Source: Curtobacterium ammoniigenes NBRC 101786 (GTDB lineage Bacteria > Actinomycetota > Actinomycetes > Actinomycetales > Microbacteriaceae). From it: a stretch of DNA of 64,000 bases. The notes under the pieces are model-generated. The model worked only from the letters and a program-made list of their open reading frames with translations, searched no databases and was not told the origin of the DNA. A program made the translations under genes and the position numbers. The stretch spans positions 761,006 through 825,005 of the forward strand of contig NZ_BCSV01000001.1 of assembly GCF_001571045.1 (NCBI RefSeq), in the 5' to 3' direction. Every line of letters begins with the position of its first letter. Position 1 is the stretch's first letter. This document shows, one piece after another, positions 32,433-41,482 of the stretch.

Positions 32433-32449
32433 CTCTACATGCTGTAGAG
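32433..32449 (-). promoter_or_regulatory. Operator dyad 2 of the leftward copper operon
   Basis: CTCTACA-TGC-TGTAGAG is a perfect 7+7 dyad, centred 19 bp from dyad 1, that is about two helical turns. This spacing would put two repressor dimers on one face of the DNA. It also lies 48 bp before the divergent gene at 32497 and may affect it. Confidence 0.8.
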
Positions 32450-32496
32450 CACTGCCTGCACTCGTGCAATCGGCGGGAGCCGGGCATACTCCTCAC

Positions 32497-33111
32497 ATGG
32501 CGACGCAATTCGACGAGATCAGTGACCGGCTCGCGAGTTTCATCCGGAAGCAGCACATGTACTTCGTTGCGACCGCCGCGCGAGAGGGCCGGGTCAACCT
32601 TTCACCGAAGGGCCTCGATTCGCTCCGCGTCCTCGGTCCGAACCGCGTTGTCTGGCTGAACGGCACGGGGAGCGGCAACGAGACCGCTGCGCATCTGCTG
32701 GACACCCCGCGGATGACCCTGATGTTCTGCGCGGTCGAAGGCAAGCCGATGATCCTCCGGCTCTATGGCACCGCGCGGGCGATCCATCCGGACGACGCCG
32801 AGTGGCCGGAACTGCTCGCGTTGTTCCCTCCGATGCGCGGCGCGCGCAACATCTTCGACCTCACCGTCGACCTCGTGCAGACATCCTGCGGCTGGGGCGT
32901 GCCGCTGTTCGAGTTTCACGAGCAGCGCACGCTCATGGACGATTGGGCCGCGAAAAAGGGTGAGGACGGCCTCCGGGACTATCAGGAGCAGAAGAATCGC
33001 GTCTCGATCGACGGCTTTCCAACCCGGCGCCCGGATGGCGAGGCAGGGGCTGCTTCGAACCCGGACGATGGCCGCGCGCTCGTCACCTCCGGCCCTGCAT
33101 CCGCTGACTGA
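32497..33111 (+). CDS. Pyridoxamine 5'-phosphate oxidase-family protein
   Basis: 204 aa. It contains the FMN-binding split-barrel pattern of the PNPOx-like family: MYFVATAAREGRVNLSPKG, VVWLNGTGSGNETAAHLLDTPRMTLMFCAVEGKPMILRLYGTA. This subgroup is usually annotated only as flavin-binding and of unknown substrate. It is not the biosynthetic PdxH. A CATACT hexamer (32485-32490) ends 6 nt before the ATG, so the transcript is probably leaderless and starts close to the copper operators. Its last 29 bp overlap the convergent IclR gene. Confidence 0.8.
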   Translation: MATQFDEISDRLASFIRKQHMYFVATAAREGRVNLSPKGLDSLRVLGPNRVVWLNGTGSGNETAAHLLDTPRMTLMFCAVEGKPMILRLYGTARAIHPDDAEWPELLALFPPMRGARNIFDLTVDLVQTSCGWGVPLFEFHEQRTLMDDWAAKKGEDGLRDYQEQKNRVSIDGFPTRRPDGEAGAASNPDDGRALVTSGPASAD

Positions 33112-33850
33112 GTGCTGCGGCGCCCCGTCGAGTGGCCTGCCCCAGCAGCTGCTCCGTTGCCGCGTCGACCACGGCCGTTCGGTAGGTCAGCGTCACCGCC
33201 GCCACGGGGGTGCCGCGACGGTCGAGCGCGGCAGCGGCGACGGACGCATATCCCGCGGTGATCTCGTCGCGTTCTGACGCCCACCCGCGCTCCCGAGCGG
33301 TCTGCAGCGTCGCCTCGAACGCGCGCATCGTCCGCGGGCCGGAGGCGCCCCGCACGGCGAGTGCGTCGGCCGTCGGAAAGAGAGCGCGAACCTGTGCACG
33401 GTCCAGCGCGGCGAGGATCGCGCGCCCGGTCGCCGTCAGGTGGGCAGGCAACCGCACTCCGATCGCCGACACCGTGGCCGGGGCGCGGAGACCCGACTCC
33501 TTCGCGGCATACACAACATCGGTGCCACTCAGCGTGCCGATCTGTGCAACGACCGGCACCGGCGCTTCCGCGATCAATCTCGCCAGCAGCGGAGCGCCCA
33601 GGCGGCGCAGGCGACCGGCGCGATCGACGGACGAGCCGAGCTCGCCGAGCAGCGGCGACAGCGCATAGCTGCGTTCCTCGGGAAAATGCAGCAGGAAGCC
33701 CGCGTCTTGCAATGCCGTCAGCAGGTGGTAGACGCTCGACCGCGGGAGGTCGAGGTCACGCGCGATCGTCGCCGCGTGCGTCGGCCCGGTCTGGTCCGAC
33801 AGATAGATGATGACGCGCAACACATTGCGCGCCGCAGGAACTGATGGCAT
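33083..33850 (-). CDS. IclR-family regulator of the hut operon (predicted)
   Basis: 255 aa. N-terminal winged helix (VPAARNVLRVIIYLSDQTGPTHAATIARDLDLPRSSVYHLLTALQDAGFL) and C-terminal IclR effector domain (GVRLPAHLTATGRAILAALD). It is divergent from hutH with a 159-bp intergenic region containing a perfect dyad, so it most likely controls histidine degradation, with histidine or urocanate as possible effector. The ATG at 33850 is set by a GAGAGGGG ribosome site; the longer frame to 33970 lacks one. Its 3' end overlaps the convergent PNPOx-like gene. Confidence 0.85.
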   Translation of the reverse strand: MPSVPAARNVLRVIIYLSDQTGPTHAATIARDLDLPRSSVYHLLTALQDAGFLLHFPEERSYALSPLLGELGSSVDRAGRLRRLGAPLLARLIAEAPVPVVAQIGTLSGTDVVYAAKESGLRAPATVSAIGVRLPAHLTATGRAILAALDRAQVRALFPTADALAVRGASGPRTMRAFEATLQTARERGWASERDEITAGYASVAAAALDRRGTPVAAVTLTYRTAVVDAATEQLLGQATRRGAAALSQRMQGRR

Positions 33851-33917
33851 CCCGCCCCTCTCGAACCGGTGCCGCCGAACTGTCCACACCAACCCGTTCG
33901 AGTGATCGTATCCACCG

Positions 33918-33933
33918 GTCTCGTATCCGAGAC
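33918..33933. promoter_or_regulatory. Candidate hut operator
   Basis: Perfect dyad GTCTCG-TATC-CGAGAC between the IclR and hutH starts. The CGTATC core recurs as direct repeats at 33907-33912, 33922-33927 and 33954-33959. This is the only strong symmetry in the intergenic region. Confidence 0.5.
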
Positions 33934-34009
33934 AGCAATTCGCCGTGGGGCCTCGTATCGTGCACGGCAACGCGCTTCAATGACCGCGAGCTATCGACAA
34001 GGAGCAGCC

Positions 34010-35593
34010 GTGACGCATCGTCCAACCACGAGCCCCGTGCCCCCAACCACCGAACGACGCATGGACACGGTCACCGTGGGGATCGGACCTGTCGCGCCGA
34101 CGGAGGTCATCGCGGTCGCTCGCGGCGGCGCAACGGTTGTGCTCGCTGAGACGGCTCGCGCTGCGATGGCGGAGAGCCGCGCAGTCATCGAAGCCCTCGC
34201 GGGTGACACCGTCCCGCATTACGGCGTCTCCACCGGCTTCGGCGCGCTGGCGACGAAGCAGATCCCGGTCGAACGTCGGGCGCAGTTGCAGGCCTCGCTC
34301 GTCCGCAGTCACGCGGCGTCCAGCGGCCCCGCCATCGAGGACGAGGTCGTCCGAGCCCTCATCCTGCTTCGGCTGTCGACGCTCGCCACGGGGCGCACCG
34401 GCGTACGCCCCGAGATCGCGGAGACCTATGCGCAGATCCTGAACGCCGGGATCGTGCCGATCATCGGCGAATACGGCAGCCTCGGATGCTCGGGGGACCT
34501 CGCACCGCTCGCGCACTGCGCACTCGCTGCGATGGGTGAGGGCGAGGTGCGCGTCGACGGCACGACACAGCCCGCCGCCGTCGCGCTCGCGAACGCGGGA
34601 ATCGAACCGGTGGCGCTGCGCGAGAAAGAGGGCCTCGCCCTCATCAACGGCACCGACGGCATGCTCGGCATGCTTGTGCTCGCGCTCGCCGACCTCCGCC
34701 GCCTCGTCACCACAGCCGATCTCGCGGCAGCGATGAGCGTCGAGGGATTGACCGGGACCGACGCGGTCTTCGCCGCCGATCTGCAGGCGGTCCGGCCACA
34801 TCCTGGGCAAGCGCAGTCTGCCGCGAACATGCGCGCGGCGCTCGCGGATTCGCCGCTCATCGCTGCGCACCGGACCAATGGATTCACCAGGGTGCAGGAT
34901 GCGTACTCCCTGCGGTGCGCTCCCCAGGTCCACGGTGCAGCCCGTGACACGATCGACCATGCGGACCTCGTCGCCAGCCGAGAGCTGGCCTCGGCGATCG
35001 ACAACCCCGTGGTTCTTCCCGATGGGCGCGTCGAGTCGAACGGCAACTTCCATGGTGCCCCGATCGGGTATGTCCTCGACTTCCTCGCCATTGCCGTCGC
35101 CGACCTCGCGAGCATGTCGGAGCGTCGGACCGACCGCTTCCTCGACGCACATCGGTCCGGTGGCCTCCCTCCGTTCCTCGCCAACGATCCCGGCGTCGAC
35201 TCCGGCCACATGATCGCGCAGTACACGCAGGCCGGCATCGTCTCCGAGCTCAAGCGACTCGCCGTGCCCGCGAGCGTCGACTCGATTCCCACGTCGGCGA
35301 TGCAAGAGGACCACGTGTCGATGGGGTGGAGTGCCGCCCGCAAGCTGCGCCGAGCGATCGACGGTCTCACGCGCGTCGTCGCCATCGAGATCTTGACCGC
35401 CGCGCGGGCCGCCGACATGCGGGGAGTCCCCGCTGCGCCCGTCACGACCGCGGTCCGCGCGCAGCTGCGCACCGCGGTCCCCGCGCCCGGTGACGACCGC
35501 TATCTCGCCCCGGAGATCGCGGCGGCTGTCGCGCTCGTCGCGGACGGCTCGCTGCTCGATGCCGCCCGTGATGCCGGCGCGGACCTCGCCTGA
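34010..35593 (+). CDS. hutH: Histidine ammonia-lyase
   Basis: 527 aa. It catalyses the first step of histidine degradation, histidine to urocanate and ammonia. The MIO-prosthetic-group tripeptide lies in [14 protein letters not shown] (Cys160-Ser161-Gly162): the usual Ala-Ser-Gly is Cys-Ser-Gly here, which still has the Ser and Gly required. Other family marks are [28 protein letters not shown] and [14 protein letters not shown]. The GTG at 34010 is chosen because AAGGAG lies 5 nt upstream; an ATG at 34061 would remove 17 residues. First gene of a five-gene operon. Confidence 0.95.
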   Translation: MTHRPTTSPVPPTTERRMDTVTVGIGPVAPTEVIAVARGGATVVLAETARAAMAESRAVIEALAGDTVPHYGVSTGFGALATKQIPVERRAQLQASLVRSHAASSGPAIEDEVVRALILLRLSTLATGRTGVRPEIAETYAQILNAGIVPIIGEYGSLGCSGDLAPLAHCALAAMGEGEVRVDGTTQPAAVALANAGIEPVALREKEGLALINGTDGMLGMLVLALADLRRLVTTADLAAAMSVEGLTGTDAVFAADLQAVRPHPGQAQSAANMRAALADSPLIAAHRTNGFTRVQDAYSLRCAPQVHGAARDTIDHADLVASRELASAIDNPVVLPDGRVESNGNFHGAPIGYVLDFLAIAVADLASMSERRTDRFLDAHRSGGLPPFLANDPGVDSGHMIAQYTQAGIVSELKRLAVPASVDSIPTSAMQEDHVSMGWSAARKLRRAIDGLTRVVAIEILTAARAADMRGVPAAPVTTAVRAQLRTAVPAPGDDRYLAPEIAAAVALVADGSLLDAARDAGADLA

Positions 35594-35630
35594 GCGTGGC
35601 GCCCACACGAACTTCTCGTCAGGAGGAACC

Positions 35631-37334
35631 ATGACCACCACAGAACCGTCGTCTGCAGAGCACCCCGTCGGGCCGAGGCCGGTGCGGGCCCCTCGCGGCA
35701 CGGAGCGCACCGCGAAGAGTTGGCAGACCGAGGCAGCCCTCCGCATGCTCATGAACAATCTCGACCCTGAGGTCGCCGAGCGTCCCGACGACCTCGTCGT
35801 CTACGGCGGAACCGGCCGGGCGGCGCGCAGCTGGGCGGCGTTCGACGCGATCGTCCGGACACTCCGTGAGCTCGAGTCGGACGAGACCCTGCTTGTCCAG
35901 TCCGGGAAGCCGGTGGGGGTGTTCCGCACGAACGAATGGGCGCCTCGCGTCCTCATCGCGAACTCGAACCTCGTCGGCGACTGGGCGACGTGGCCGGAGT
36001 TCCGACGCTTGGAGGCAGCGGGCCTGACGATGTACGGCCAGATGACAGCCGGCTCGTGGATCTACATCGGAACGCAGGGGATCTTGCAGGGCACCTACGA
36101 GACCTTCGCGGCCGTGGCAGCACGTCTCGCCGAACGGGGGAAGGGAGACGGCACGCTCGCCGGAACGCTCACCCTCACCGGGGGCTGCGGCGGCATGGGC
36201 GGCGCCCAGCCACTTGCCGTCACCCTGAACGGTGGCGTCGCGCTCGTCATCGACGTCGACGCAGCACGGCTGCAGCGGCGCGTCGACCACCGCTATCTCG
36301 ATGAGATGACCGACGACCTCGACGACGCGATCGCGCGCGTCCTCGCTGCGAAAGCGGATCGACGTCCGCTGTCGGTCGGTCTCATCGGCAATGCGGCCAC
36401 AGTCTTCACCGAACTCCTCGAGCGTGGCGTCCCGATCGACATCGTCACCGACCAGACCAGCGCGCACGACCCGCTGAGCTACCTGCCCGAGGGATACCCT
36501 GTCGATTCGTGGCGAGAACGCGCCGAGCAGGAACCGGACGCGTTCATCGACGCTGCACGGGCCTCCATGGCGAAGCAGGTGCGCGCCATGGTCGGGTTCC
36601 TCGACCGGGGCGCAGAGGTCTTCGACTACGGGAACTCGATCCGCCGGGAAGCTGAACTCGGTGGATACGACCGGGCGTTCGCGTTCCCGGGGTTCGTCCC
36701 GGCGTATATCCGGCCGCTCTTCGCCGAGGGGAAGGGCCCGTACCGGTGGGCGGCGCTCTCGGGCGACCCGGCCGATATCGCAGCGACCGACCGCGCGATC
36801 CTCGAACTGTTCCCCGACGACGAGAAACTGCGGCGGTGGATCACCGCAGCCGGAGAACGCGTGCAGTTCGAAGGGCTGCCGGCCCGGATCTGCTGGCTCG
36901 GATACCAAGAGCGGCATCTCGCCGGCCTCCGCTTCAACGAACTGGTCGCCGATGGCACGATCTCAGCGCCCATCGTCATCGGCCGCGACCACCTCGACGC
37001 CGGGTCGGTGGCATCGCCGTACCGCGAGACGGAAGCGATGCTCGACGGGTCGGATGCGATCGCCGACTGGCCGCTGCTCAACGCGCTGCTCAACACGGCG
37101 TCCGGCGCCACCTGGGTGTCGATCCATCACGGCGGCGGCGTCGGCATCGGTCGGAGCATCCACGCCGGGCAGGTCATCGTGGCGGACGGAACTCCGCTCG
37201 CCGCCGAGAAGATCGCACGCGTCCTCGTGAACGATCCCGGCACCGGCGTCATGCGGCATGTCGACGCCGGGTACGAGCGAGCAATGGAGGTCGCACGGGA
37301 ACGAGGACTCCGCGTCCCCATGTGGGAGGCCTGA
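35631..37334 (+). CDS. hutU: Urocanate hydratase
   Basis: 567 aa, normal length. It converts urocanate to imidazolonepropionate with tightly bound NAD. Visible family blocks include [77 protein letters not shown] and the C-terminal [25 protein letters not shown] 35631 is set by a strong AGGAGGAACC ribosome site, 37 bp after hutH. Confidence 0.96.
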   Translation: MTTTEPSSAEHPVGPRPVRAPRGTERTAKSWQTEAALRMLMNNLDPEVAERPDDLVVYGGTGRAARSWAAFDAIVRTLRELESDETLLVQSGKPVGVFRTNEWAPRVLIANSNLVGDWATWPEFRRLEAAGLTMYGQMTAGSWIYIGTQGILQGTYETFAAVAARLAERGKGDGTLAGTLTLTGGCGGMGGAQPLAVTLNGGVALVIDVDAARLQRRVDHRYLDEMTDDLDDAIARVLAAKADRRPLSVGLIGNAATVFTELLERGVPIDIVTDQTSAHDPLSYLPEGYPVDSWRERAEQEPDAFIDAARASMAKQVRAMVGFLDRGAEVFDYGNSIRREAELGGYDRAFAFPGFVPAYIRPLFAEGKGPYRWAALSGDPADIAATDRAILELFPDDEKLRRWITAAGERVQFEGLPARICWLGYQERHLAGLRFNELVADGTISAPIVIGRDHLDAGSVASPYRETEAMLDGSDAIADWPLLNALLNTASGATWVSIHHGGGVGIGRSIHAGQVIVADGTPLAAEKIARVLVNDPGTGVMRHVDAGYERAMEVARERGLRVPMWEA

Positions 37335-38579
37335 GTGAGCTCGACCCACGGTGCGGCGGCCGACAGCGGTTCGACGAGCCTCCCCGGCCTGGCTGAGATC
37401 GCCGACGTCGGCGTCGACCGAATTCGAGGCGGCTACTCCCGGCACCTGTTCGACGACGCCGATCGCACACTCCGGGACTGGTTCACGGAGCGTGCGTCGC
37501 GTCTCGGACTCGATGTCGAGCGCGATCGGAACGGCAATCTCTGGGCCTGGTGGGGCGAGCCCGGTCCGAACGCGTTCGTCACCGGCTCCCACCTCGACTC
37601 CGTCCCGGGCGGCGGCGCGTTCGACGGACCGCTCGGCATCGTCTCCGCACTGGAGGCACTCGGTCGCCTCCGTGACGCCGGTCACCGCCCCGCGCGCCCC
37701 GTGGCGGTCGTGGCGTTCGCTGAGGAGGAAGGCTCGCGCTTCGGCGTCGCGTGCCTCGGATCCCGCCTGCTCACCGGCGCGCTCCACCCCGACCGGGCGC
37801 GGGCATTGCGCGACGAGGCCGGGCGCTCGCTCGCGCAGGTGTATGCGGACGCGGGGCTCGACCCGGCCGCGATCGGACCGGACCCGGCACGCCTCGACAT
37901 GATCGGCACCTTCGTCGAGCTCCACGTCGAACAGGGGCGAGGCCTTGTCGATCTCGACGAGCCGGTTGCGCTTGCCGCGAGCATCCTGGGTCACGGTCGC
38001 TGGCGGATTCGGTTCCGGGGTCAGGGCAATCATGCCGGCGCAACGCCGATGCAGTCCCGACAGGATCCGATGGTCGCCGCCGCCGCGACGATCGCGCGGA
38101 TCCCCGACCTGGCGCTCGCCGTCGAGGGGTCCCGAGCGACGGTCGGCCGCGTCTCGGCGCTGCCCGGCGGCACCAACGTCATCCCATCCGTGGTCGACTG
38201 CTGGCTCGACGCTCGCGCCGCGACCGATGATGCGACGAACGCACTCCTCCAGTCGATCCGTGCGGCAGCTCGCGATGCCGCCGCGGTCAACGCATGCTCG
38301 GTCGAAATCACGGAAGAGTCCTGGTCGCCGACCGTCCGGTTCCCCGACGACACTCGGGCGGCGATCGGCGCGCACATCGCACCGCGCGGACAGTCCGTCC
38401 CAGCCCTCCCGTCCGGCGCCGGGCACGATGCCGGCATTCTCGCGGCGCACATCCCGTCCGCGATGCTCTTCGTGCGCAACCCCACCGGTGTCTCGCACGC
38501 ACCGGAGGAGTTCGCCACCGCCGACGACTGCGCCGCCGGCATCGCCGCGCTCGAACGCGTCATCCGAGGCGAGACGTGA
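37335..38579 (+). CDS. M20-family amidohydrolase in the hut operon (AllC-like; candidate N-formylglutamate deformylase)
   Basis: 414 aa. It belongs to the allantoate amidohydrolase / N-carbamoyl amino acid hydrolase branch of M20. The metal ligands are present: TGSHLDSVPGGGAFDG (His, Asp), FAEEEGSRFG (Glu), FVELHVEQG (His) and SHAPEEF (His near the C-terminus). It sits between hutU and hutF with its GTG immediately after the hutU stop. HutF produces N-formylglutamate, and no HutG is encoded here, so this enzyme is the natural candidate to hydrolyse it to glutamate and formate. Hydrolysis of formiminoglutamate or a carbamoyl amino acid is an alternative. Confidence 0.85.
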   Translation: MSSTHGAAADSGSTSLPGLAEIADVGVDRIRGGYSRHLFDDADRTLRDWFTERASRLGLDVERDRNGNLWAWWGEPGPNAFVTGSHLDSVPGGGAFDGPLGIVSALEALGRLRDAGHRPARPVAVVAFAEEEGSRFGVACLGSRLLTGALHPDRARALRDEAGRSLAQVYADAGLDPAAIGPDPARLDMIGTFVELHVEQGRGLVDLDEPVALAASILGHGRWRIRFRGQGNHAGATPMQSRQDPMVAAAATIARIPDLALAVEGSRATVGRVSALPGGTNVIPSVVDCWLDARAATDDATNALLQSIRAAARDAAAVNACSVEITEESWSPTVRFPDDTRAAIGAHIAPRGQSVPALPSGAGHDAGILAAHIPSAMLFVRNPTGVSHAPEEFATADDCAAGIAALERVIRGET

Positions 38580-39955
38580 CCGCGGGCTGTTCGGACCCAT
38601 CAGTGCGCCCGATCCACGCCAGCACGGCGCTGATCGATGGAACCGTGCAGCACAACGTGCGCATTGTGCCGTCAGCCGACGGCATGATTGCCTCCGTGAT
38701 CGTGGGCGCCGAAGCCGGGGCACGCGATCTCCGGTTCGGGCACGTCGTCGCCGGAGCCGCGAACGCCCACTCCCACGCCTTCCATCGGCTCCTCCGCGGG
38801 CGCACCCACGGCAACGGCGGTGATTTCTGGCAGTGGCGGACAGCGATGTACCGTGCCGCGGCCTGTCTCGACCCCGATGGATACCATCGCGTTGCAACCG
38901 CCGTCTTCGCCGAGATGCTCACCGCCGGGTGGACGAGCGTCGGCGAGTTCCATTACGTGCACCACCAGACAGACGGCCGTCCCTACCCCTCCGAAAACGC
39001 AATGGGGGAGGCGCTGATCGCGGCCGCCGCGGACGTCAGCATCCGGCTCACCCTCCTCGACACGTGCTATCTCCATGGAGCGCCGAACCGACCGCTCGCC
39101 CGCGAACAGCGACGCTTCGGCGACGGCTCCGTCGACGCATGGCTCGACCGGTGGCACGAACTTCGCGCCCTCGTCGACAGAAGTCCCGCGACCCCCGGAA
39201 CCCGTCCTGACGTCCTCGTCGGCGCCGCCATCCATTCGGTCCGAGCGGTTGCACCCGATGAGATCGCCCGAATCATCGAGGCCCTGCACGCGGACGTGCC
39301 CGTGCACATCCACCTCTCGGAGCAGATCGCCGAGAACACCCAGAGCGCAGAGGCGTACGGAATGCGCCCGACGGCGGTCCTCGACCGGGCCGGCGCACTC
39401 AGCCCGCGCCTGTCGGTGGTGCACGCGACGCATGTGCGCGTCGACGAGATCGCTCTGCTCGGTGCTGCCGGCGTGACTGCGGTGCTCTGTCCGACGACAG
39501 AATCGGACCTCGGTGACGGCATCGGACCGGCGCGCGCGCTCGCTGACGCCGGTGCCCGGCTCGCCCTCGGTTCCGATCAGAACGCCGTCATCGACCCGTT
39601 CCTGGAAACCCGCGGTCTGGAGTACGGCGAACGCCTCGCCGGGAATCGACGAGGTGTCCTGACGCTCCCGATGCTCGACGCAGCGCGCAGCTCGAACGGC
39701 GCACGGTCGCTCGGCCGCATCGGGGGGATTGCACCAGGCGCCCCATGCGACCTCGTCGAAGTGCGCGAGACCGCGACGACCATCGGTGCCGAGCCCGATC
39801 AAGTCGCACTCGTCGCGTCCGCGGCCGACGTCGGCACGGTCATCGTCGGCGGCCGTGTCGTCGCCGAGAGCGGACTCCTCGCGGATGGTCGGGATCCAGC
39901 CGAACTCCTCCGGGTGGCGTTCCGGAGCGTTCCGACAGGATCCGGTGTGGCATGA
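38576..39955 (+). CDS. hutF: Formimidoylglutamate deiminase
   Basis: 459 aa, amidohydrolase superfamily. The first metal motif is NAHSHAFHRLLRG, followed by WTSVGEFHYVHH, the VHIHLSEQ strand, VVHATHV and SDQNAVIDPF, all typical of HutF rather than of guanine deaminases. It converts N-formimino-L-glutamate to N-formyl-L-glutamate plus ammonia, which commits this organism to the five-step histidine pathway. The GTG start overlaps the previous stop by 4 nt (GTGA), so translation is coupled. Confidence 0.92.
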   Translation: MTAGCSDPSVRPIHASTALIDGTVQHNVRIVPSADGMIASVIVGAEAGARDLRFGHVVAGAANAHSHAFHRLLRGRTHGNGGDFWQWRTAMYRAAACLDPDGYHRVATAVFAEMLTAGWTSVGEFHYVHHQTDGRPYPSENAMGEALIAAAADVSIRLTLLDTCYLHGAPNRPLAREQRRFGDGSVDAWLDRWHELRALVDRSPATPGTRPDVLVGAAIHSVRAVAPDEIARIIEALHADVPVHIHLSEQIAENTQSAEAYGMRPTAVLDRAGALSPRLSVVHATHVRVDEIALLGAAGVTAVLCPTTESDLGDGIGPARALADAGARLALGSDQNAVIDPFLETRGLEYGERLAGNRRGVLTLPMLDAARSSNGARSLGRIGGIAPGAPCDLVEVRETATTIGAEPDQVALVASAADVGTVIVGGRVVAESGLLADGRDPAELLRVAFRSVPTGSGVA

Positions 39956-41196
39956 CGACCGAACTCATCACCGACATCGGCGAGCTCCGGCCGATCGGCG
40001 ATCCGCACAGTCCGCGCGAGCGTGCCACCCATGCTTGGTCCAAACCGCAGCGCGGCTCAGACGGCGCAGACGCCGCCATTGCGCTCCACGACCAGGCGAT
40101 CCTCGTCGAGGACGGGATCGTCGCGTGGATCGGAAGTGCCCAGCGTGCGCCCGCTGCCGACCGCAGGACGAGTGTGGGTGGCCGCACGTGCCTCCCGGGC
40201 TGGGTCGACTCGCACACCCACCTCGTCTTCGCCGGCGACCGATCCCGAGAGTTCGTCGAACGGATGGCCGGACGGCCATACGCCGCCGGCGGCATCATGA
40301 CGACCGTCGCCGAGACCCGAGCGACGTCTGACGATGAACTCCGGCGGTCGGCCATCCGGCGGATTGCCGAAGCGACAGCCCAAGGCACCACGACGATCGA
40401 AGCGAAGACCGGCTACGGCCTGGACCTCCAGACCGAGCTGCGGCTCGCCCGCATCGCCGCCGCGACCGCCGACACCGTGACGTTCCTCGGCGCCCACATC
40501 GCACCGCCCGACGTCGACCGGCGCTCCTACATCGACCTCGTCTCCGGCCCCATGCTCGACGCTGTTCGGCCCTTCGTGCAGGCGATCGACGTCTTCTGCG
40601 AGCAGGGAGCATTCACCGTCCACGAGAGCAGCGAAGTCCTGCGGGCCGGCCGCGCTGCAGGTCTGGAACTGCACGTCCACGGCAACCAACTCGGACCCTC
40701 GGGAGGCGTCCGCCTCGCGGTCGAGCTTGACGCCGCCAGCGTCGACCACTGCAACTATCTCGAGGACTCGGACATCGATGCGCTCGCCGGAGGGACCACC
40801 GTCGCGACACTGCTTCCCGTCTGCGACCTCTCCACACGTGCGCCGCTTGCGCCCGCTCGACGGCTCGTCGACGCCGGCGTTCGCATCGCGCTCGCCACGA
40901 ACTGCAACCCCGGCACGTCCTTCAGTACCTCGATGCAGGCGCAGATCGCGACCGCGGTCCTGCAGCAGGAACTCACCCTCGAGGAGGCGCTCGCGGCTGC
41001 GACCGTCGGCGGGGCTGCAGCACTGCGCTCGGCTGCCGGCCCGAATCTCGGACGGATCGTCGTCGGCGCCCCCGCGGACCTGCAGATCCTCGACGCGCCC
41101 AGCGCGACCCACGTGGCTTATCGCCCAGGCGTGCCGCTCACCGTCGCGACCTGGCGACGTGGCGTGCGCGCCCGGCGTGCGGAGCCCATCGCATGA
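39952..41196 (+). CDS. hutI: Imidazolonepropionase
   Basis: 414 aa, metal-dependent amidohydrolase. GWVDSHTHLVFAGDRSREF contains the HxH motif, GTTTIEAKTGYGLD and HVHGNQLG follow, and NCNPGTS closes the active site. It hydrolyses imidazolonepropionate to N-formiminoglutamate, the third step of the pathway. ATG 39952 overlaps the hutF stop by 4 nt. It is the last gene of the operon: the convergent small zinc-ribbon gene ends at the next base, with no visible terminator between them. Confidence 0.95.
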   Translation: MTTELITDIGELRPIGDPHSPRERATHAWSKPQRGSDGADAAIALHDQAILVEDGIVAWIGSAQRAPAADRRTSVGGRTCLPGWVDSHTHLVFAGDRSREFVERMAGRPYAAGGIMTTVAETRATSDDELRRSAIRRIAEATAQGTTTIEAKTGYGLDLQTELRLARIAAATADTVTFLGAHIAPPDVDRRSYIDLVSGPMLDAVRPFVQAIDVFCEQGAFTVHESSEVLRAGRAAGLELHVHGNQLGPSGGVRLAVELDAASVDHCNYLEDSDIDALAGGTTVATLLPVCDLSTRAPLAPARRLVDAGVRIALATNCNPGTSFSTSMQAQIATAVLQQELTLEEALAAATVGGAAALRSAAGPNLGRIVVGAPADLQILDAPSATHVAYRPGVPLTVATWRRGVRARRAEPIA

Positions 41197-41409
41197 TCAG
41201 CGCGTCGGGCAATGCAGCGTTGACGACTTGATCTGACCGCCCGGACGCTCGACGGTGTGCTGGGAGAGCGGCGCTCCGCAGAGAGGACACGGATGATCCA
41301 CGCTCCGGTCATCCGGAGCTTCGGGGTGGCCGGCGCCGATCTGCGACGGCCCCATCTTCTCGATCAGCGTGCCGTTCCACCGCTGATACCAGGAACTCCA
41401 GCGAGCCAT
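41197..41409 (-). CDS. Small zinc-ribbon-like protein
   Basis: 70 aa: MARWSSWYQRWNGTLIEKMGP, a linker, then HPCPLCGAPLSQHTVERPGGQ and a last Cys near the end (LHCPTR). CPLC plus the following His and Cys form a likely zinc site. I recall similar short proteins in related actinobacteria but no function. The ATG at 41409 has a GGGAG site; an upstream ATG (41436) would add nine residues. It lies downstream of the MarR-type regulator, and a TGAGT-GT-ACTCA dyad upstream suggests control by it. Confidence 0.6.
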   Translation of the reverse strand: MARWSSWYQRWNGTLIEKMGPSQIGAGHPEAPDDRSVDHPCPLCGAPLSQHTVERPGGQIKSSTLHCPTR

Positions 41410-41450
41410 CTCATCAACTCCCGCAGGCCGTCTCATTCGTGGCCTAACGA

Positions 41451-41462
41451 TGAGTGTACTCA
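41451..41462 (-). promoter_or_regulatory. Dyad between the MarR-type gene and the small zinc-ribbon gene
   Basis: TGAGT-GT-ACTCA, a 5+5 inverted repeat 41 bp upstream of the zinc-ribbon start, in the 73-bp gap after the regulator. Its size suits a MarR-family dimer. Confidence 0.4.
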
Positions 41463-41482
41463 CTACTTGCGAGACCGCGGGA

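Noticed and set aside
33083..33111. 29-bp overlap of two convergent genes as a sign of a misannotated stop
   Set aside because: Both proteins reach normal family lengths with these stops, and small convergent overlaps are common in dense genomes.
33977..35758. 593-codon minus-strand frame opposite hutH
   Set aside because: Shadow of hutH; no start signal and no domain.
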